64,000 bases of DNA from NVTR01 sp036480115 (GTDB lineage: Bacteria; Pseudomonadota; Alphaproteobacteria; Rhodobacterales; Rhodobacteraceae), in assembly GCA_965224795.1 (NCBI GenBank), contig CBDDAE010000002.1, positions 372,001-436,000 on the forward strand, read 5' to 3'. Under the pieces are notes generated by a model. The model saw only the letters and a program-made list of their open reading frames with translations, did no database searches and was not told the origin of the DNA. The first letter of the stretch is position 1. Each line of letters begins with the position of its first letter. This document shows positions 17,645 through 25,722 of the stretch, one piece after another. Made by a program: the position numbers and the translations under genes.

Positions 17645-18433
17645 TCAGGTGTTGCGAATGACCTTGGCAAACTGATCAAAGATCGGCTCGGCGGCGCAAA
17701 TGACTTCGCCATCTTCCAGTAAATCATCACCTGATTTGATCGGCTCAACCAACGCCCCGGCTTCGCGCGCAATCAAAATTCCCGCTGCAATATCCCAGGA
17801 ATGCAAGCCACGTTCCCAGAAACCATCATATCGCCCGGCAGCCACAAATGCCAAATCCAGCGCCGCCGCCCCCCATCGCCTAAGCCCGGCACAGCCAGGC
17901 ATCAAACGGGCAACATCCTGCAAATGCTCTGGCAGGCCAGGACGCCCGGCAAACGGAACGCCCGTGGCAAAGACAGACTCGATCATCCGGCTGCGCGCCG
18001 ACACCCGGATCCGACTTTCATTCAAATAGGCACCCTGACCTTTTTCAGCGGTAAACATCTCGTCTTTGCAGGGATCATAAATCACCCCGGCAACGATCTC
18101 GCCCTTGAATTCCAGCGCGATCGACACTGCCCAATGGGGCATCCCGTGCAGAAAATTCGTGGTGCCATCCAGCGGGTCAACAATCCAGCGCCGGGTCGGG
18201 TCCTCGCCCTGAACCGGCTCACTTTCTTCGCCAACCCAACCATAATTCTTGCGCGCACCCATCAGTTCTTCACGGATGATCTCCTCGGCCGCTATATCTG
18301 CCTTACTTACAAAATCGCCGGCGCCTTTCATAGACACCTGCAGGTTTTCCACTTCACGAAAATCCTTGGACAGCGAACGCCCCGCCAATCGCGCGGCCTT
18401 GATCATCAGGTTAAGATTGGCACTGCCCTGCAT
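17645..18433 (-). CDS. suhB: Inositol monophosphatase family protein
   Basis: 262 aa. Metal-binding signature WIVDPLDGTTNFLHG (about residues 82-96), upstream GEESE (residue about 68) and C-terminal SWDIAAGILIAREAG, the two IMPase signatures. Hydrolyses inositol-1-phosphate or a similar sugar phosphate using magnesium; SuhB members also associate with rRNA transcription complexes. ATG at 18433. Monocistronic by position. Confidence 0.9.
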   Translation of the reverse strand: MQGSANLNLMIKAARLAGRSLSKDFREVENLQVSMKGAGDFVSKADIAAEEIIREELMGARKNYGWVGEESEPVQGEDPTRRWIVDPLDGTTNFLHGMPHWAVSIALEFKGEIVAGVIYDPCKDEMFTAEKGQGAYLNESRIRVSARSRMIESVFATGVPFAGRPGLPEHLQDVARLMPGCAGLRRWGAAALDLAFVAAGRYDGFWERGLHSWDIAAGILIAREAGALVEPIKSGDDLLEDGEVICAAEPIFDQFAKVIRNT

Positions 18434-18505
18434 ATCAGGCGCTCCTTAATTTGGTCAGGGGCCGCGTATAGGGCCACACCCCCCCATTGCCAAGCCAAAA
18501 TCATG

Positions 18506-18541
18506 GATTTTTTCTTTGCAAAAATACTCTCGCCGAAGGCC
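18506..18541. repeat. Intergenic stem-loop repeat, copy 2
   Basis: TTTCTTTGCAAAAATACTC followed by GCCGAAGGC hairpin; same family as copies at 9361, 22751 and 29594. Lies downstream of the suhB promoter side, just before the accessory cassette. Confidence 0.5.
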
Positions 18542-18555
18542 CTAAAATATCTAAT

Positions 18556-18575
18556 GACACCGAAGGTGTCTCAAT
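18556..18575. repeat. 20-base direct repeat, left copy
   Basis: gacaccgaaggtgtctcaat, identical to 20857-20876 and itself largely palindromic around GAA. Flanks the PadR/BtrH/transposase cassette. Confidence 0.7.
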
Positions 18576-18615
18576 CTGCTGGCAAAGTTGACCGAGTTCA
18601 ATAATTGGTTGCCTT

Positions 18616-18651
18616 ATATTCCCTATACAGTATATAGCATATATGGAATAT
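18616..18651. promoter_or_regulatory. Inverted repeat overlapping the padR start codon (likely PadR operator)
   Basis: ATATTCC (18616-18622) and GGAATAT (18645-18651) are perfect arms; extending inward, 11 of 13 positions match, around an AT-rich centre. The right arm covers the ATG at 18643. PadR proteins commonly repress their own promoter through AT-rich palindromes, so autoregulation is inferred. Confidence 0.5.
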
Positions 18652-19194
18652 ACTCTTAACAACACTGAACTCGCCCTTCTTTCGATCATATCCGAGTGTG
18701 GTTCTCTTAACGGGTATCAGCTCAAGAGAACGGTGGACGAACGCGGTTTGCAGGCATGGGCAGGCGTTAGTGCTTCATCAATTTATGTTGTTCTAAAAAA
18801 ACTCGAAAAGCGGGGTTTCGTTTTTTCCAGTCCCGACACGAACAAGCGGTCGCGTGGTCCGCGCGGTCAGATTTTCGTGGTAACGGATTCCGGCAAGCAG
18901 ACATTACAGCACGAAATAAAAGGGGCTCTATCTGGTTCACGTGAGCATGATGCACGATACAATATCGCACTTTCCAACCTTGCAATGTTACCGCAACCCG
19001 AATTTCTCCAATGTTGCGTGGCAAGGCTGCGTTTTCTGAAAGACGAGCGCAAACGAATTTCTGAACGTGATGCCGAGCAGACCAATCAGCCTCTCGGAGC
19101 CTCTTTGTTGTTTCAAAGAATACTCAATGGAATGGATGCGGAAATTTTCTGGACCACATCTCTGATAGCCAATCTGAAGCAGCAAAAGGACTGA
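18643..19194 (+). CDS. PadR-family transcriptional regulator
   Basis: 183 aa. Residues about 6-85 form the PadR winged helix (ALLSIISECGSLNGYQLK..., then a wing with RGPRGQIFVVTDSGK). The C-terminal half is helical and charged, as in the dimerisation part of PadR-s1 proteins. No Shine-Dalgarno sequence is visible before the ATG; the upstream bases are an AT-rich palindrome, so the message may be leaderless. The BtrH-like gene starts four bases after its stop, so the pair is an operon and PadR probably controls it. Lies in the putative mobile cassette. Confidence 0.87.
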   Translation: MEYTLNNTELALLSIISECGSLNGYQLKRTVDERGLQAWAGVSASSIYVVLKKLEKRGFVFSSPDTNKRSRGPRGQIFVVTDSGKQTLQHEIKGALSGSREHDARYNIALSNLAMLPQPEFLQCCVARLRFLKDERKRISERDAEQTNQPLGASLLFQRILNGMDAEIFWTTSLIANLKQQKD

Positions 19195-19198
19195 CGCC

Positions 19199-20173
19199 AT
19201 GACAATCATTTCCGATTACATCCCCTTCGTGGGGGCGCACTGCGAAACCACAACGATGGGTAATCTCTTACAGCATGCAGGTCTACCCTTGAGCGAACCA
19301 ATGATCTTTGGTGTCGGGATGGGGATGGGCTTTGGAGTTTTTCGGTTCAAAGGTATGCCAACGCCATTTATTGGCGGACGGGTGAAGGCGGAAGAAATAA
19401 CCAAGGGGCTCGTGAAAAATCTTGGTTTGGAAGCGGATTACAAGACCACCCGCTCCAGAAAGAGAGCTTGGGACAACATAGCTAATTTTATCGATGAAGG
19501 GCAGCCAGTAGCCGTGAAACTGGACGCCTACTATCTCGACTATTTTGATATCGATTTCCATTTTGCAGGCCACTATCTGACGGTGTACGGTTACGATGGC
19601 GAATATGTTTACGTTGTTGATACGGATCAGCAAGGCGGGGTTTTAAAGACGCAAAGACAGTCGCTTGAAGAAGGGCGATTATGGAAGGGGCCGATGGCCT
19701 CGAATGCGCTTAGCTGGACGATTGAAAAAACTGATAAGACGATTGAGTGGCCGCTCGTTCTTCGCAGAGCCATTGCGTCAAACGCCAAAGATTATCTCAC
19801 CCCGCCAATTAAGAACTTTGGTGCGAAAGGCATAAGAAAAGCAGCCAAAATGGTTCCTTCATGGATGGATACCATTGAAAACCCTGAACCAGCCTTGGCT
19901 CAACTTGGCAGTATAATGGAACGCGCTGGCACGGGCGGAGGGCTGTTTCGTTACATGTATACTGACTTCCTAAATGAAGCGAAGACCCATCTTGATGATC
20001 ACACAGTAGAGATCGCGGCGGCCGAGTTTTTGGAGGCAGCCAATCGCTGGCGTGCTGTTTCCGAGATTTTTGAGTCTGTTAGCGTGAATGGTCTGGAATC
20101 GGCGTCACAAATCATGCTTGAAATCGCCGATCTGGAAGAAGCCGCGATGTCACGCCTTGCTGAATTGGGATAG
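19199..20173 (+). CDS. BtrH N-terminal domain protein (papain-like acyltransferase/peptidase fold)
   Basis: 324 aa. Opening FVGAHCETTTMGNLLQHAG matches the BtrH N-terminal domain, followed by a DUF4872-like second half. Candidate catalytic residues are Cys15, His125 in GHYLTVYGYD and Asp141 in VVDTD, as in C39-peptidase-like folds. BtrH transfers an acyl chain from a carrier protein during butirosin synthesis; no aminoglycoside or carrier-protein gene is nearby, so here it may modify or hydrolyse another amine or amide substrate. Gene is next to its likely PadR regulator and an IS1182 remnant, with AT-richer codons than its neighbours, suggesting horizontal arrival. Confidence 0.85.
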   Translation: MTIISDYIPFVGAHCETTTMGNLLQHAGLPLSEPMIFGVGMGMGFGVFRFKGMPTPFIGGRVKAEEITKGLVKNLGLEADYKTTRSRKRAWDNIANFIDEGQPVAVKLDAYYLDYFDIDFHFAGHYLTVYGYDGEYVYVVDTDQQGGVLKTQRQSLEEGRLWKGPMASNALSWTIEKTDKTIEWPLVLRRAIASNAKDYLTPPIKNFGAKGIRKAAKMVPSWMDTIENPEPALAQLGSIMERAGTGGGLFRYMYTDFLNEAKTHLDDHTVEIAAAEFLEAANRWRAVSEIFESVSVNGLESASQIMLEIADLEEAAMSRLAELG

Positions 20174-20234
20174 AATGGCATAGCCTTGCAAGCCCTTCCT
20201 TGATCTTCAGCGGCTCACCTGATTCAACCTTGCC

Positions 20235-20762
20235 ATGTTGAAGAAACCCACTGTCCGCCAAACCGAGCTTGAGATGGTCACGCTTGAAAGTCTGGTTCCT
20301 GCCGATCACCTGCTGCGCAAGGTTGACGTCGCGATTGATTTTGGATTTATCCGCGATTTGACCGCGGGACCGTCTTGCCCCGACAACAGCCGTCGGCCGA
20401 TTGCGCCAGAGGTTTTGTTCATAGCGCTGTTCATTGGTTATTTGTTTGACATCCGTTCAGAACGTCTATTGAGGTGAACGGGCCTATCGCTGGTTTCTCG
20501 GGCTGCGCCTGATGGACAAGATGTTTGATACCAACACCTTCACCCAAAACAGTCGGCGGCGGTTTGGTGGCACTGATACGCACGACGAAAAGAATCCGTT
20601 GAGCGTGCATTCGCTGCTGCCAAGCAACTCTTCGGACCCCGATACACACGATATCGACGACTAACAGGTGTCAAATGGCAATGCCTGCTTGCCGCAACAG
20701 CCCAGAACATCAAGAAGATCGCAACCGTCATGGCCGCACGAACCAAAACCAGACCTGTATGA
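20235..20762 (+). pseudogene. IS1182-family transposase, internally deleted and frameshifted
   Basis: The first 80 codons (ATG 20235, stop near 20475) match the family N-terminus: LVPADHLLRKVD, APEVLFIALFIGYLFDIRSER. After a frameshift, YRWFLGLRL and QNSRRRFGGTD follow to about 20575. A third frame from about 20577 reads RRKESVERAFAAAKQLFG ... CLLAATAQNIKKIATVMA and ends at the TGA at 20760, which is the family C-terminus. The central catalytic region is missing, so the protein cannot be active. Confidence 0.85.
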
Positions 20763-20856
20763 GTGACAAGGGCGCGCTCACACCCAAAACACACCGCCAA
20801 ATCACCAACCAAAGCAAAACCCCGCCAAAATATAACGCGGTTTGTCAGTGGTCTGA

Positions 20857-20876
20857 GACACCGAAGGTGTCTCAAT
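20857..20876. repeat. 20-base direct repeat, right copy
   Basis: Identical to 18556-18575. Here it extends to a near-perfect hairpin TGAGACACC-GAA-GGTGTCTCA followed by ATTTTC, and ends ten bases from the stop of the convergent LysR gene, for which it could also act as a weak terminator. Confidence 0.7.
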
Positions 20877-20885
20877 TTTCTTAAA

Positions 20886-21791
20886 CTACCGCCGCTGCAA
20901 TTTCACCGGTATGGTCTTTGCCAGCCGCAACAAATGCGCCATAAACGGTTTATCCGTATCATCACCTCGCGTCGCCGCATACAGCCTGCGCGTCACCCCG
21001 GTTTTGGTAACTGGCCGCGTGATGTAATCCGAATGGTACCGCACCTCGCGCAAAACCCAGTCCGGCAACACCGTCACCCCGCGATTTGACGCCACCAACA
21101 ACAATATCACTGCCGTCAACTCCACTTGACGCACGGCTTTTGGTTCCACCTTGGCCGGGCTCAATAACTGACTGAATATATCCAGCCGCGCCCGCTCCAC
21201 CGGATAGGTGATCAGGGTCTCGCCGCGAAAATCCTCGGCCTCAATGTATTTCTTTTGCGCCAACGGGTGGTTTGAAGCTGCCACAAACACCGGCTCATAA
21301 TCAAACAGCGGCGAAAACTCGATATCCAGCAGCTTTTCCGGGTCCGACGACACCACCAGATCCACCTCTTCGCGCCCCAATGCCGGCAGTGCCTCAAAGG
21401 CCAGACCGGGGCGAATATCCACATCCACATCCGGCCAGGCCTTGCGAAATTCTTCCAACACCGGAAACAGCCACTCAAAACAGGCGTGGCATTCAATGGC
21501 GATGTGCAAGCGCCCGGATTTGCCCGCATGCAGGCCGGCAAAATCATCCTGCAAGGCCTCAAGTTCCGGCAAAACCTTATGCGCCAGTTTCAAAACTTTC
21601 ATGCCCGCCGCCGACAGTTTCAACGGCTTGGTCCGGCGCACAAACAGTTCCACCCCGGCCTGATCCTCCAGTCCTTTTACCTGATGCGACAGCGCTGACT
21701 GGGTGATGTTCAACACATCTGCCGCGCGTGCCAGCCCGCCCGCCTCATGGATCGCCCGGATCGTTCTTAGGTGCCGAAATTCAATGTGCAT
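20886..21791 (-). CDS. metR: LysR-type regulator of methionine biosynthesis (MetR-like)
   Basis: 301 aa. N-terminal LysR helix-turn-helix (about residues 3-62, GGLARAADVLNITQSALSHQVKGLE) and a co-inducer domain with the MetR-like segment ECHACFEWLFPVLEEFRKAWPDV near residue 100. MetR activates met genes with homocysteine as co-inducer. It is divergent from metF across 90 bases, the usual LysR-target arrangement, which supports the call. Ends just inside the right border of the accessory cassette. Confidence 0.88.
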   Translation of the reverse strand: MHIEFRHLRTIRAIHEAGGLARAADVLNITQSALSHQVKGLEDQAGVELFVRRTKPLKLSAAGMKVLKLAHKVLPELEALQDDFAGLHAGKSGRLHIAIECHACFEWLFPVLEEFRKAWPDVDVDIRPGLAFEALPALGREEVDLVVSSDPEKLLDIEFSPLFDYEPVFVAASNHPLAQKKYIEAEDFRGETLITYPVERARLDIFSQLLSPAKVEPKAVRQVELTAVILLLVASNRGVTVLPDWVLREVRYHSDYITRPVTKTGVTRRLYAATRGDDTDKPFMAHLLRLAKTIPVKLQRR

Positions 21792-21802
21792 TCTATCGCC
21801 GT

Positions 21803-21830
21803 ATTCATGATGTTAATGAGAATTATGAAT
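21803..21830. promoter_or_regulatory. Likely MetR-binding region between metR and metF
   Basis: Inverted ATTCAT ... ATGAAT arms separated by 16 bases, with a nested TCAT-N7-ATGA pair. The TGAA/TTCA half-sites resemble those bound by MetR. Position between the divergent starts fits a LysR operator. Not tested. Confidence 0.4.
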
Positions 21831-21881
21831 TTGTCTCACATTCACCGCCATGGCACAAGGGCCCAAGCAAAAGGAAAACCC

Positions 21882-22748
21882 ATGTCCAGTCCGCGCATTT
21901 CATTCGAATTTTTCCCACCAAAATCTCTGAACGCCTCATTCAAGCTCTGGGACACCGTGCGCACCCTGGCCCCGTTGGCCCCTGAATTCGTGTCGGTCAC
22001 CTACGGCGCCGGTGGTACCACGCGCAAACTGACCCATGAAGCGGTGGAAACCATCCAGAAAAACTATGGCCTAAAAGTTTCGGCGCACCTGACATGTGTT
22101 GACGCAACCCGTGCTGAAACCCTTGAAATCGCAGATAATTACGCCCGTTCCGGCGTCACAGACATTGTCGCGCTACGCGGTGACACGCCCGGCGGACAGG
22201 GCCAGTTCTCGCCCAATAAAAACGGCTTTGATAACGCCTGCCAGCTGATCAGCGCATTGGCTGACACCGGCAAATTCAACATCCGCGTCGGTGCCTACCC
22301 TGATCGTCACCCGGATGCTTCATCCGACACCGCCGACGTTGACTGGCTCAAGGCCAAAATTGACGCCGGGGCCACATCGGCCATCACCCAGTTTTTCTTT
22401 GAGGCCGACACATTCTTTCGTTTCCGCGACGCCTGCACAAAGGCCGGCATCACCGCGCCAATTATCCCCGGTATTCTGCCGATCGAAAATTTCGACAATA
22501 TCCGCGCCTTTGCCACCCGCTGCGGCACCGCCGTCCCGGCCCAGCTTTGCCAGGCTTTTGAGGTTGCCAAACGCGATGATCGCCACGATCTGCTGGCAAC
22601 TGCCGTCTGTTCAGAACTGTGCACCGACCTGATCGAGGGCGGTGTTGAAGACCTGCATTTTTACACCCTGAACAAACCCAACCTGACCCGGCAAGTCATC
22701 CACGCCCTTGGCCTTGCCCCCGATGTTCCACTGGAAAAAGTCGCCTAG
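21882..22748 (+). CDS. metF: 5,10-methylenetetrahydrofolate reductase
   Basis: 288 aa. Reduces methylene-THF to methyl-THF with FAD, supplying the methyl group for methionine. Opening SFEFFPPKS has the catalytic Glu; VSVTYGAGG, DIVALRGDTPGG and ITQFFFEADTF are family signatures. ATG at 21882 follows AAAAGGAAAA; the open frame upstream is not conserved-looking. Probably activated by the divergent MetR. Confidence 0.96.
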   Translation: MSSPRISFEFFPPKSLNASFKLWDTVRTLAPLAPEFVSVTYGAGGTTRKLTHEAVETIQKNYGLKVSAHLTCVDATRAETLEIADNYARSGVTDIVALRGDTPGGQGQFSPNKNGFDNACQLISALADTGKFNIRVGAYPDRHPDASSDTADVDWLKAKIDAGATSAITQFFFEADTFFRFRDACTKAGITAPIIPGILPIENFDNIRAFATRCGTAVPAQLCQAFEVAKRDDRHDLLATAVCSELCTDLIEGGVEDLHFYTLNKPNLTRQVIHALGLAPDVPLEKVA

Positions 22749-22750
22749 AC

Positions 22751-22789
22751 CCTTTCTTCTTTTCTTAAATACCTCCGCCGGAGGCATCC
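22751..22789. repeat. Intergenic stem-loop repeat, copy 3
   Basis: CTTCTTTTCTTAAATACC followed by TCCGCCGGAGG hairpin, between the convergent metF and DUF2235 genes; may also terminate transcription. Same family as copies at 9361, 18506 and 29594. Confidence 0.55.
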
Positions 22790-22793
22790 AAAC

Positions 22794-23852
22794 CTAACTG
22801 CTTTCCGCCGCTGCCGCCGTTACATGCACACTCTCCGAAACATCCCCCCCAATCACCCGTTTGCGGCGAAACCAAAACAGCTTACCCCAGCCCCGCCAAG
22901 TACCAATGGACGGCGCTGACACATCCTGCTCAAACCCCTCTTGCCAGCCGCTTGGCAGTTTCACATCACAGCCCTCAAGTTTTTCCAGCATCCAGACCAG
23001 CGGAATATTTGCCAGTGGTCGCGCCGCTTCAAACGCTTCGATCTGGCCGCCAATGTCGCTATGGGCGCCCTTGAACCAAACCTGTTCCACCACGCCGTGA
23101 TACTCGGGCGACGTCACCCACAATATGGGCTCATAGGCCTCGCGGGTTTCCTGCATCGCCAGTGCCTGATAGCCGTGCTTAATATGATCACCCAGCTTGG
23201 CCGAATGAAACTCATGTGCCGCGTCGGCAAACCGCCACATCACCGGCAACCGGTTTCCAAGCGCTTTAACCGTATCCCAAACCCCTACCATTTCGATCTC
23301 AACCCGCTCGTGACAATGTTCGCGCGCAAAAGCATTGGCCGCCATACTGTCCGGGCTTAGCTGATAATGTCTATAAATCTGGCGAATATTGCGCTCGGTT
23401 GCGCATTCACTGCGCAGCAACCCCACCCGGTCAATCACCCCGGCCAAGGATCGCACCGCGTAAGCCCCGCGCGAATAGCCCAGCAGAAATATCCGGTCAC
23501 CGGGCTTATAGCGAGACGCAATAAACCCGTAGGCCCGCCGGATCTGCCGATTAATGCCGCGCCCCTCGGCTACCGCTATCGCATCACGCCAGGTTCGCCA
23601 CTGGGTGCCCTGTTCATAGCGTATCGACAATTGCGCCGAGCCCGGACAGCCACATAGTAACCGATAGGTTTGCCCGGCATTAGTTTCCGACCCCGGTGTC
23701 AGTGACGACAGCGTACCATCTAGTATCACCACATGGTCCACCCGACCGCGCACCCGCGGCGCGGTGCTGGTTTGCACCGATTTTGGCAGACCCAGCCAGC
23801 CCCGTATCTTGTCTGTCAGACGCAATCTGCTCTCCGTTTTAACGCCATTCAC
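22794..23852 (-). CDS. DUF2235 alpha/beta-hydrolase
   Basis: 352 aa. Nucleophile elbow LLGYSRGAYAVRSLAG (GxSxG), acid in GVWDTVKALG and histidine in KGAHSDIGGQ, the three landmarks of the DUF2235 / Tle1-like phospholipase fold. No signal peptide or membrane span. Type VI effector members are larger and sit by vgrG or immunity genes; neither is here, so this is probably a cytosolic member of unknown substrate. Confidence 0.85.
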   Translation of the reverse strand: MNGVKTESRLRLTDKIRGWLGLPKSVQTSTAPRVRGRVDHVVILDGTLSSLTPGSETNAGQTYRLLCGCPGSAQLSIRYEQGTQWRTWRDAIAVAEGRGINRQIRRAYGFIASRYKPGDRIFLLGYSRGAYAVRSLAGVIDRVGLLRSECATERNIRQIYRHYQLSPDSMAANAFAREHCHERVEIEMVGVWDTVKALGNRLPVMWRFADAAHEFHSAKLGDHIKHGYQALAMQETREAYEPILWVTSPEYHGVVEQVWFKGAHSDIGGQIEAFEAARPLANIPLVWMLEKLEGCDVKLPSGWQEGFEQDVSAPSIGTWRGWGKLFWFRRKRVIGGDVSESVHVTAAAAESS

Positions 23853-23987
23853 ATTTAATCAGCTTTAGCCGGGTGTCTAGGCCAATGCGGCTCAGTTCCG
23901 ACAACAGTGTCGTGATTAAGCAAGCACGGCGCGAACAAGAAATGACAGATTAACCCCTAGTGACAGCAACAACAGAGACAACATCAC

Positions 23988-24602
23988 ATGGACCAAGTCA
24001 AATTCACCCGCATGCAGGACGGCGACCGCGAAGACTATGACTTCCTGACGAAACACGAAGTCGAACATACCAAAGGCACCGCCGACCGGCTGCTGGCAGC
24101 CATGGTCGAGCTGGACACCGGGCTATCGGGTTACCAGATCACCCGGCTTGGCCACTCGCTGCAATCGGCTACCCGTGCATGGCGTGCTGGCGCAGATAAT
24201 GACTGGGTGGTGTCTGCCTTGCTGCATGACATCGGCGACATTTATGCACCCTACAACCACGACGAATACGCCGCCGCCATCCTGCGTCCGTTTGTGCGCG
24301 AACAATGCGCCTGGGTTGTGGAAAAGCACGGCGATTTTCAACTTAAATACTATGGTGCCCATGTGGGCGCCAACCCCGACAAACGTGACGCCTATACAGG
24401 GCATCCCTATTTTGACGATTGCGCGCAGTTTTGCGCCCAATGGGATCAGACCAGCTTTGATCCCGGTTATGACACCCTGCCGCTGGACTTTTTTGCCCCC
24501 ATGGTGCGACAGATCTTTGCCCGTACCCCCTATGATCCGGCCGTTATCCGCGCCGGCGAACGCACCCCGCTGGCCGATGAACAACAGGCAGAGCTGCGTT
24601 AG
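23988..24602 (+). CDS. HD-domain protein, unknown function
   Basis: 204 aa. Metal-binding HD motif in SALLHDIGDIYAPYNHDEYAA (about residues 83-103) with upstream His in GHSLQSATRA and a downstream His in VVEKHGDF. The short length and HDIG context recall both phosphohydrolases and the mixed-valent di-iron oxygenases of the PhnZ/TmpB/MIOX-like group; which cannot be decided here. Lone gene with 135 bases before it and 154 after it. Confidence 0.7.
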   Translation: MDQVKFTRMQDGDREDYDFLTKHEVEHTKGTADRLLAAMVELDTGLSGYQITRLGHSLQSATRAWRAGADNDWVVSALLHDIGDIYAPYNHDEYAAAILRPFVREQCAWVVEKHGDFQLKYYGAHVGANPDKRDAYTGHPYFDDCAQFCAQWDQTSFDPGYDTLPLDFFAPMVRQIFARTPYDPAVIRAGERTPLADEQQAELR

Positions 24603-24756
24603 AGGAAATTTCTTTCCATCTAACTGATTGTTATTACACAATTTTAAATATTTTCCAAAAATACTTCGCCACCCAAGGGATTAAAACACCGCCGCCAACT
24701 GTGTTTCTCATATGCCGGTAACAAATACCGGGATTGTTCAACTTAGGAGACACCAA

Positions 24757-25149
24757 ATGTATAAATCCCTTATCCTCGCCACAGTCACCGCATTTACGCT
24801 GACAGCATGTGACGCCTACGCCGCAGGCCACGCGCCAGCCGCGATTCAGACCATGGACGCCGCCGGTGGCACCATCCTGACGGATGCCGAAAGCATGAGC
24901 CTGTATACCTTCGACAACGACACAGCCGGCAAATCCAACTGTAACGGCGGTTGCGCCAAAAAATGGCCACCCCTGCTGGCAGCCGCAGACGCTGCCGAGG
25001 CGGGCGAATATGGCTTGATCAAACGCAAAGACGGTACCATGCAATGGGCCTATAACGGCGAAGCTCTGTATTTCTGGGCTGGTGACAAGCGCGCAGGCGA
25101 CGTCAAAGGTGACGGGGTTGGTGGCATTTGGCACCTTGCACGCCCCTGA
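24757..25149 (+). CDS. Secreted lipoprotein with Yx(F/W/Y)xxD repeats (COG4315 family)
   Basis: 130 aa from the ATG at 24757 behind AGGAGA. Signal region ends in LTAC followed by DAYAAG, so it could be lipidated or cleaved by signal peptidase I. Two repeats of the family: LYTFDNDTAGKSNCNGGCAK with WPP, and LYFWAGDKRAGDVKGDGVGG. Role unknown; members are secreted and often lie next to ECF sigma genes. The ECF pair follows 63 bases downstream, which may reflect joint regulation. Confidence 0.85.
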   Translation: MYKSLILATVTAFTLTACDAYAAGHAPAAIQTMDAAGGTILTDAESMSLYTFDNDTAGKSNCNGGCAKKWPPLLAAADAAEAGEYGLIKRKDGTMQWAYNGEALYFWAGDKRAGDVKGDGVGGIWHLARP

Positions 25150-25212
25150 TCCATTGGCCTAGTGTTGACATGGGCGGTTCCCTATCCCCCGCCCATGTCA
25201 ACCGGGGCCAAA

Positions 25213-25722
25213 ATGGCAGATTTTCGCGCACAGCTACAGGATTGCCTGCCAGATCTCTGGCGCTACGGGGTTGCCCTGACACGCGACCGCACAGCCGCCG
25301 ACGATCTGGTGCAGGACTGCGCCGAACGCGCCCTGAACAAGCAAGATCTTTGGCAGCAACAGGGCGCACTCAAACCCTGGCTGATGAAAATGATGCTTAA
25401 CCTGTATCGCAATCAACTGCGCACTACCACCAGCCGCCCCCGCCTTGTTGCGATGGATGATATGACGGTGGAACCCTCGGTGGCCGACGCCACCCATGAC
25501 CGCATGGCCCTGTCCCAAACCGCCCGCGCCATGGGCCAATTGCCCGATGATCAGCGCGAAGTGCTGCTGACCGTGGTTTTAGGTGGCCTTAGCTACAAAC
25601 AGGCGGCAGATACGCTAGATATCCCCTTGGGCACCTTAATGTCCCGCCTGGGCCGCGCCCGCGCCCGCCTGCGCGAATTAACCAGTGAACAACCGACACC
25701 AGCAACACAGGGTGCCACATGA
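25213..25722 (+). CDS. ECF-type RNA polymerase sigma factor
   Basis: 169 aa. Region 2: LTRDRTAADDLVQDCAERAL; region 4: LPDDQREVLLTVVLGGLSYKQAADTLDIPLGTLMSRLGRARARL. The ATG at 25213 follows GGGG at nine bases; an ATG at 25195 is possible but has no ribosome site. Overlaps the anti-sigma gene by four bases (ATGA). Confidence 0.9.
   Translation: MADFRAQLQDCLPDLWRYGVALTRDRTAADDLVQDCAERALNKQDLWQQQGALKPWLMKMMLNLYRNQLRTTTSRPRLVAMDDMTVEPSVADATHDRMALSQTARAMGQLPDDQREVLLTVVLGGLSYKQAADTLDIPLGTLMSRLGRARARLRELTSEQPTPATQGAT

Larger units (their letters stand above)
18565..20862. mobile_element. Putative defective IS1182-type element carrying PadR and BtrH-like genes
   Basis: The left end at 18565-18586 and the reverse complement of the right end at 20841-20862 match at 17 of 22 positions, both opening GGTGTCTCA and containing CAAA. 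A 20-base direct repeat, gacaccgaaggtgtctcaat, lies at 18556-18575 and 20857-20876; it is also palindromic, so it may be a duplicated hairpin target. Inside are, in order, the PadR gene, the BtrH-like gene and a deleted IS1182-family transposase. Base composition is more AT-rich than in the flanking genes (by eye). Alternative: a random insertion near two unrelated hairpins. Confidence 0.5.

Noticed and set aside
20675..20884. Open frame at the end of the IS1182 remnant
   Set aside because: It is the wrong frame of the transposase C-terminus, which reads in another frame to a TGA at 20760.
21792..21881. SAM riboswitch before metF
   Set aside because: Only 90 bases between metR and metF and no SAM-II stem pattern; control by MetR explains it better.
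22794..23852. Type VI secretion effector call for the DUF2235 protein
   Set aside because: No vgrG, PAAR or immunity gene nearby; the fold alone does not establish secretion.
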